Origin: Owenia fusiformis
Taxonomy: Eukaryota; Annelida; Polychaeta; Sabellida; Oweniidae
Direction: 5' to 3'
DNA length: 64,000 nt
Assembly: GCA_903813345.2 (NCBI GenBank)
Contig: CAIIXF020000007.1
Location: 19,331,564 to 19,395,563 of the forward strand
Shown: in pieces, positions 57,055 to 64,000 of the stretch
How positions within the stretch are numbered: position 1 is the first letter of the stretch
Layout: each line of letters opens with the position of its first letter
Program-made: the position numbers and the translations under genes
Notes under the pieces: generated by a model
Databases searched by the model: none
Told to the model about the DNA's origin: nothing
The model's input: only the letters and a program-made list of their open reading frames with translations

Positions 57055-57825
57055 CAGCAAAACCTGTAGATTTGAACACCTTCACATGTAATATATTTTT
57101 TGCTCAAATAATTTCTGTGAATCACTGTTTTTATGATATCTAAACTTTGGGAAAAAATATTGAATGGTCTTCATTTGTATTATTTGACTTTATTTGAATT
57201 CTAGCTTTTCAAATCCCTGGATTGTCATTAAGCAATAAGGTCAATAGACTAGGTGCAAGTACAAAAAATCTTGATTTAAGCCATTAAATATTCAAAATTC
57301 AGTCATAGCGATGTTATATTTGAAATCTACATGTAAAAGTACATCTAGAAATATGGTTTCAAAAATTGTTTATCAAGTTTGAAAATTTAATTATTTTTGA
57401 AAGTGTGACTTCTAGTTCGGGTTGATTCTCCATAGAACCCATGTTACAAAATCACAAAAAGTGAAATATATTTTCTTGTATTGGTCAGATAACATTTTCA
57501 TTTACTGGACATATTTTGATTTGCATAACTATCAGACACATAAGGGTTATGTGAAAATTGAACCCCTAAAACAGATGTAATTTAAGTTAAAGGGAACTTT
57601 CTACTATACCCGCCATGCTATCTGACCCGAACGAGCCACCTGGTGGTGAAACTGATAACTACCTACTCGCATTTGCGTTATTGAACTCTAAATATTTATG
57701 GAGAATCAGTTCACATTTCTTCAAAATCCAGAATCTTGTGAATATAAAAATCTTGCATGATTTACTTTCTTATCTGAAAAGAATTATCTGGTCCCAATGG
57801 CATTCATATTAGACAGGTTTTACTG
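57055..57825. mobile_element. 771-bp non-autonomous pogo-like element with TA flanks
   Basis: Starts CAGCAAAACCTGTAGATTTG and ends TTAGACAGGTTTTACTG, with TA at 57053-57054 and 57826-57827. The interior (57290-57690) is an inverted copy of repeat B, so repeat B copies at 49 and 53 kb may be fragments of the same element type. Confidence 0.7.
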
Positions 57826-58411
57826 TACAATTTAAAATATTTTATTTCATTTTTATTTACCATAATATTAACATAAAATTGATCAAAGATAAGGTGACTA
57901 GAATACTCTATTCTATTTCATGAAAATGTTTTATAAAATATATCTGAAAAGGTTAAAAGGTAACAAGTTAAGTATTTTTGATAGTAAAGAGATCCTAAAT
58001 CCATTCAGTTACACTTCTTTGAAATTATGAAATTAATGCATTAACTTGACAGACATCAAAAAGTGTATTCTTATTTCAAAAACTCACGAAGTGTGCATCA
58101 AGTTGTATTTTCATGTTATTTATTAGTCTTAGGGATCAGGTCAAAGTCCTTACTTCTGTTAAAATACATAATTGTGCAGGTTAAGGGAGGGGTGGACAAC
58201 ATCGCTTTTCTGCATTCCTAGGGTTTGTCTATAAATCAACATCGAAGGTTTCATTTTGAGAGGGAAGGGTGGGCTTATGTCAAAATTACATACATAGTAT
58301 TTGACAGATGTTGGTTTATTAATCCAATCCCTTGATAAAATCATAACATTATGTTTTGGAGTTTATGTATTATGAATTTTATTATTTGTCAATACATTTC
58401 AGTCATCAAGC

Positions 58412-61400
58412 ATGTGGTTGAAAGTGCTGGTGGTGGCAGCGGGAGTGTACATTGGCCTTACCCTCACGGACAACATTGACTCAGGTAGAAAGGGTTGAAG
58501 GTTTTTAGCAGGGAAGGAGGGTGGAGATTTAGTTGTTTTCAGAATAATCATCTTAAAGGCAGAATCAGATCTATAGGGAGTGACAAAATTGCAAGCAATA
58601 TGTACATTTACCAATGTATTCCTTACAAGCTCAAATATAATATCTCCCAAAAGATTCATGATATGTTATCAATTGGTGAAGTTATTAAGATTCAAAGTGC
58701 AAAAATGGGGGGAAATATTTAAATTCTCCCAAATAATAAGAATGGTAACCATACTTATAGACAAATGATAGCATTATTGTAAAAATCTTTAGTTTTCCTC
58801 AAATAAAGTACATACTTGGGAGTATTTTTAGAAAATAGATATGACAAGGAATGATATGAGCCCAAAATATTCCTAAGTAAAATTGAAACAATTTTTCATC
58901 AAGATGAAGCACCAAAGTAAGGAAAATAATTGCTAGATCTGATTCAACCTTTAAGCAATTTCTTGTTTATGCAATTTGTAATTGTATTATATAAATACAT
59001 GTAGTTGACAGGTTGATAGTTAGTAATTTAATTTTATCATTATTTTATTGATAGATATTGTAACAACCATCATTAGTTTGTCATTGTCAAATATTTTAAC
59101 TTTCAGAGTTAATCCGTGGGAAAAATGTGATCATCACCGGGGCTTCCACTGGGATAGGGGAGCAAATGGCATACCACTATGCTCGGTTAGGGGCCAAACT
59201 GCTTATCACTGCTAGGAGAGAACATGTATTACAGAAAGTAAGAACTTATCAATGTAAGAGAGGAAATGGGAACATGACATGAGGCCTAGATTTTTTCCTG
59301 ACCAAATTAATTAATAGGCCAAGTTTATTTTCTTGCAAAGCAATACTGTGCTTCTTCAGAATGTGATCAACTGACAGTGATTGAGTCCAACCAAGGACCT
59401 ATAAGAGCAGGATAAGAACTTGTTGGAAAGTTCATTCTCTCACCCAAACACCCAGAACCAACAGATTTCCCCATCCATAAGGAAAATGTTGATAAAGTCT
59501 ATATGTTACTGCTTCCTAATTGTAACTGGATTTCAACTGCCAGCCCCAAAATGTAATTGATTGATTTGTAGGCGTGCATCAATATATTGTCCATATTAGT
59601 TCATATTCATGCTGATGTTACTATATTTAGGATGCAGAAATATCCTTGTCTCAGCATATCTTTTATAGTGTCACAATAGCCCATCATGAATTGTTATTGA
59701 TATCATATAATTTCCATTATTGGATAGTAGTCTGTGTTATAAAAAGCATGAAATGAAAATCTCCAAATGTCACGCATCTATAAAAATTCTATAGGAAAAT
59801 AAAACACGTTGTTTTAACCTCTCAGTAGTAAGGCGCCATTAGTATTCAGTTTATTAGGATCTTAATTCAACCAACAACCTTGAGAATCAGAGATGAAAGT
59901 GATATCACAGTGATTGATGATTGGCTCTATGTTTTATGTTTATTTCCTTTTAGATACATACACATATACAATACATGAGAATGATGAGTGGGTGACACTT
60001 TAAAAAGTGTATATTCCCAACAAAACCTTTACAATAAAAGTTGTGTGTTGTCATACCTGTTAAAATGCAGTTGATTTTCAAACAATTGATTTTCTGTGTG
60101 GTTTTTGTTGTTCTTACTTCCCCATAAAAGTGGTTTAATATCAATATTTTTTGATATCATATAGCAAAACACCTCATTACAAACAACAGTCAGATCAATG
60201 AGGAAAATGGATTAAAGGTGCAACTTAGACCATAGACAAGTTGATTAAGATATTTTTGTTATCTTTTAAGTATCTAAATTATACATTTAAACTAAAAAGC
60301 CCGATGAAACTCCTGATTCAAAATCTCACCTATTTTTAAAAGGGCCATCAGTTTTACGGTTGAAAATCACTTGTTGGAGTGATTATTGAATATTACTTGA
60401 AATTGTATATGTGCAGATTGGTAAGGATATCAGTAAGGTCGAGAATTTTTGGACGAATATCTTCCAAACAGAATGGCTGGTACTTGAGTTGTTGGGAAAT
60501 AACATATTTGCCACAAGCTTATAAAGACAAGTTGAAAATCTGATCCAAGTACCTGTAATACTCTTTCTATTTTTACATGATGAATTATATTCATTTCCTT
60601 CAGGTAATAGAGCGCTGTAAGGAGATCGGGGGGCCAGAGGGGGAGTTTCATTATTTTGTTGCTGATATGGCAGACCTTTCAGCTACAAAACTTCTTATAG
60701 AGGTAAGCATTGAAAAGTATGAGCTAAAGTCATCTATGGTCTGGATTTTATCCAGTAATGCTAGAGCTGATTAGGTTTTGGCATGAACCTTTTTCTCTGA
60801 GGGTCCATTATTTTGGCCATGATTTCTTACGCAAGTAAGCCATTTTGACTAAAGTCAGAGTGTAATGTAATGTAATAGTATGCGGATTTAATTTTCATTA
60901 AAACTCTTAGTAGTATTTGTAGCTGATTTCAGCTGTATCATATTTTAGACACCCTGGTAGGTATTGGTAAGAGTAGTACTTTTAGAAATGTGTCAGTTTT
61001 CTTTTGTTTATCCCTAATATAACTAAAGACAGTGTTTTTTCTCTATTTATCAACATATTTTGATTAGGAATTCATTTGAATTGAAACTGGACTTAAAATG
61101 AATAAATATAATTCCTTGTTTATTTTAGCATGCTGAGTCTGTACTTGGAGGTATAGACTACCTGGTGTTGAACCATATTGCTCTTTCCCCTGTGGCACCC
61201 TGGGTAGGGTCAGATAAGAACCTGACCCTAGTGGACACATTGTACACCGTCAACACTAAATCTTACATCCATCTCACATCTCATGCCCTCCCTCTGCTGG
61301 AACAGTCTAGGGGACATATAGTCGCAGTTTCATCACTTGCTGGTAGGTGGCACCACTTAGGTTGTAACCATATTTGAAGACCACTACTATCGACCTGATG

Positions 61401-62716
61401 CCTATTGTAGTATGTGTAAGAAAATAGATCAGCTACCATGTTATTAAAAAATCAGCTGACCCAGACCAAAAATATCTGGCTGTGAGCATCTCTGGAAGAG
61501 ATAGATTATACCCATAATTCACTCAATACCCTAATCGATGTATTTAGTGCCCACCCCCTAATAAGCGCCCACCCTGTTTCGCAAAGTTCAAGATTTATGG
61601 GTCTTGTGAAGGAATATACTATTGTAATAATTTTGATCATCATTTAACCAAGAAAGCTTCTGCACCGGTTTTCTGTGCACTTCAAAAGGTCATGAAATTT
61701 CTAGTTTCTTTTTAACAATTCTTGACTTTTACACGATTTATGATTTACACAAAAAAGATAACCTATCATCAAATTAAAAACATAAGGTATAACTTTAAAT
61801 CAAGGAGAACAATTCAGTCACTTCGTGGAGCTCCTCGGGAATATCTACAGTGATGTTTAGTTAGATTCTTGGTTCATTTTAGCGATCTTTACCTTAAACT
61901 CAATGCATATTATTATTGTAAAAATATGCTGTTAGTTCGTTCTGATGTTGCAAATAAGCCATTCTTGACATATGTGGACACTTATTAGAAAGGCTTGAAG
62001 GAGGTATTTTGAATTTTCTAAATCCCCGGGCGCTAATTACAGAGAATACGGTACATGCATAAGTTTTCAAGATACATGTATTGATATTTGTTTTTCAGGT
62101 AAAGTGCCTCATCCTTATATCATCTCATACTCATCTTCAAAATTTGCCTTAGATGGTTTCTTTAGTGGATTACGAATAGAGTTTTCGCTAAGAAAAATAG
62201 ATGTCTCTGTCACACTGTGCCTGCTAGGATTTGTAGGTATGTTTAGAGCTAACTGTACTTTTATTTAAGAAATTATATATTGTTTGTTTGGTTTTCAATT
62301 TCTAGCTGGATCCCATGAGTGTGTTGACAGGTGGTGCTGTTTCACATGTTATATCTCTTGTATTACTAATATAAGATCACACCCCCTCACCCCCACAAAA
62401 AAAAGAAAAAAGCAATTTTGTAAAATTTGTTCAACCCCTGTACCCCCATGTTTATTTGAGTTCATATATGCATTTACAAATATTTCCAGGAACAGAAAAT
62501 GCAGTACAGCAGCTAAGAAATTATGGGTTCAAAGGAATAGTTGACTATGTACCCATGTCAACTCCGTCCAGTGCCGCACTTGCCATTGTAAAAGGAGGAG
62601 CCGACAGGGCTCGGGAAGTTTATTATCCATTCATGCAGGTGCGATCAATGACTCTCCTTAGAGATATAATACCTGGGACTTTAGCTCAAATTATAGGACT
62701 TGTTTTTAGTCATTGA
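58412..62716 (+). CDS. HSD11B1L: 11beta-hydroxysteroid dehydrogenase 1-like SDR, 6 coding exons
   Basis: Exons: 58412-58484 (exon starts at 58403), 59107-59237, 60604-60702, 61129-61342, 62099-62236, 62490-62716. Phases close and give 293 aa, about the size of human HSD11B1 (292). Short-chain dehydrogenases of this group are ER membrane-anchored, NADP(H)-dependent and act on steroid or related keto/hydroxy substrates; the substrate here is unknown. Residues 2-18 form an N-terminal signal anchor. The cofactor motif TGASTGIG is at 35-42, NHI replaces the usual NNAG (as in the family), the active-site Ser is in SSLAG (170), and YSSSK gives Tyr183 and Lys187. An acceptor 9 bp before the ATG shows at least one untranslated exon upstream. 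No close poly(A) signal was seen. HSD11B1 itself is an alternative name. Confidence 0.9.
59238..60603. other. HSD11B1L intron 2, no feature seen
   Basis: 1.37 kb of AT-rich intron with short spurious frames only. Confidence 0.4.
61546..62053. mobile_element. MITE-like element in HSD11B1L intron 4
   Basis: The left side has GCCCACCCCCTAATAAGCGC and the right end GGCGCTAATTACAGAGAATACG, complementary to the outer end seen at 2610. The left terminus is damaged. No target duplication was resolved. Confidence 0.5.
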
Positions 62717-64000
62717 TATAGCTTTAAGAAATTGTAAAATTATGAGCCTGGCATCAATTTTTAAAAACAGCATTATATTATGGATCTGCAAATCAATTGT
62801 TCTCTAATTACAGAGTATTTGTAAAACAGATATGCAACTTCATGATGCTAAGAGGAATAGACCCAAGGTCTGATAAAAGGATGTGTTATGACATGTGCTA
62901 TTTTACCTTCGTAGTCAGCTTTAGGGGTCCGGCGATTGCTCGAGTGCTCTGTAATGATACAAGCATATTGATAATCAACTTGAAAAACACTCAAAATACC
63001 TTAAAGGACAACTGAAATAGCTTTTCTCAACTTGCAGCTACAAAAATGCGGTTTTCTCCATTGTAAGCCCAACGTAGAGTTCTTGCGATAGCCATTATAA
63101 AATAAATGTTAGATAACTGCTAACGGTGATAGATAACGAAATAAAACTAACTGATCAATCAAATTGGCCCCCACGTGATTAGTAACGTCATATACAAAAT
63201 ATAGCTTTGGTTTATTGGTTCCTTAGTAATCACAATGTCACGGCAACCATAGGATTGTTGTGTAAACAAATAACAAAACATTTTGGCATTATGACGTCAT
63301 GATCTAATGGACCAAAACGGGCCACGTGGGGACCAGTGAGAGATCACGTGGGGGCCTATAACGTCACAACCAATTCGAATATTGCTTATTAAGCAGCTAA
63401 AACAATCGTTAGAGTGAAATGCATGTATGTTGAATTAAAGACTAATCTAAGACTAATCAACTTATGGTATGGGATAGTTGGGGTTTGTTTTCCTTATGAC
63501 CGGTGTGCTCTTAAACATTTCTTTTCTTGTTCTTGCTGGGTTCTGTCACAATTTTTGATTCTTTCACTTTGGTGTATAGATACTGCAGGTGTATACAGTA
63601 TGATAAAGGGTTTTAAGTGGAAGCGTGATACTTTTTGACTCAAATGATATTCTGATCCAATGCATGAGGGTTCATACTTGTAACTGGCATATTAACATCC
63701 TCCAAATGCATCGGTGTAGACGTCATCCACTCTGCTCTGAAGGAACAGAGAGGATGCTGTCTGGACCCCTGGATTTGGAGGATGCACTCTTAGTTTGTGC
63801 TTCATTTTTGAGGGATCAGCTTTTTTTCACTAAAACATCACATTTTGACAACATGGATTTATCATTCAAAGTGTTTCCAAATCAGGCAATATATGTTGCA
63901 GTATATGTTTTGCAGTATCTATTCATGACATATTTAATATCAATCATTCTAACAGTTATATCATCTGATCATATTGTTTCTCTTTTTTGATTTTGTGCCC
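62717..64000. other. Downstream of HSD11B1L; no confirmed gene
   Basis: Open frames of up to 121 codons (63625-63990) show no known features. A short candidate exon at 63580-63638 would join HSD11B1L exon 5 in phase (see findings). AATAAA-type motifs occur near 63103 and 63139 but are about 390 bp or more past the stop. Confidence 0.35.
63580..63638 (+). other. Possible alternative last exon of HSD11B1L, or relic of a paralogue
   Basis: An AG acceptor at 63578-63579 precedes a phase-compatible frame that would give DTAGVYSMIKGFKWKRDTF and stop. HSD11B1 proteins have D-T at this position after LGL(I/V), whereas the main exon 6 here has G-T. The acceptor tract is only moderately pyrimidine-rich, so this is weak. 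Confidence 0.2.

Noticed and set aside
63625-63990. 121-codon frame near the right edge
   Set aside because: No family resemblance, AT-rich hydrophobic tail typical of random sequence, and no clear splice or start context; left unassigned.

Overview
The window is AT-rich animal nuclear DNA with short exons, GT-AG introns of about 0.1 to 6 kb, and many small transposons, foldbacks and minisatellites between and inside genes. Proteins are clearly animal-like and align along their length with vertebrate families, but the compact introns and the repeat types fit a marine invertebrate (non-vertebrate deuterostome or lophotrochozoan). The species cannot be fixed from the sequence alone.

Layout: 1-10.9 kb is gene-free and holds MITEs and a ~3.4 kb nested inverted-repeat element full of a palindromic motif. 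MRPL10 (mitochondrial large-subunit ribosomal protein L10, 5 exons, + strand) spans 10959-15755. PITRM1 (mitochondrial presequence protease, M16C, 25 coding exons, - strand) spans 19021-43646. Its 5.8-kb intron 9 carries a complete opposite-strand BTB-BACK gene (4 exons, 32595-34442, with a possible second first exon at 32286). From 44 to 58 kb there is no recognised protein gene, only pogo-like and mariner-like elements, a non-LTR retrotransposon fragment, hAT-like MITEs and a possible non-coding exon. HSD11B1L-like (11beta-hydroxysteroid dehydrogenase 1-like SDR, 6 coding exons, + strand) spans 58412-62716.

All four genes were assembled by hand by matching splice sites and phase. Every junction is in frame and the predicted lengths (255, 1015, 339 and 293 aa) are close to family norms where I know them, so none looks broken. 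MRPL10 and PITRM1 both act in the mitochondrial matrix; nothing else indicates a functional cluster.

Most notable: two different PITRM1 exons (14 and 22) have their 3' splice site plus the first part of the exon tandemly copied into the upstream intron (four and three extra copies), making seven decoy acceptors with no donors. Also notable are a 2.2-kb intronic minisatellite dense in AGGTCA (nuclear-receptor half-site) motifs, an array of the palindrome TAGGTTCGAACCTA, and nested transposon insertions with intact target-site duplications.
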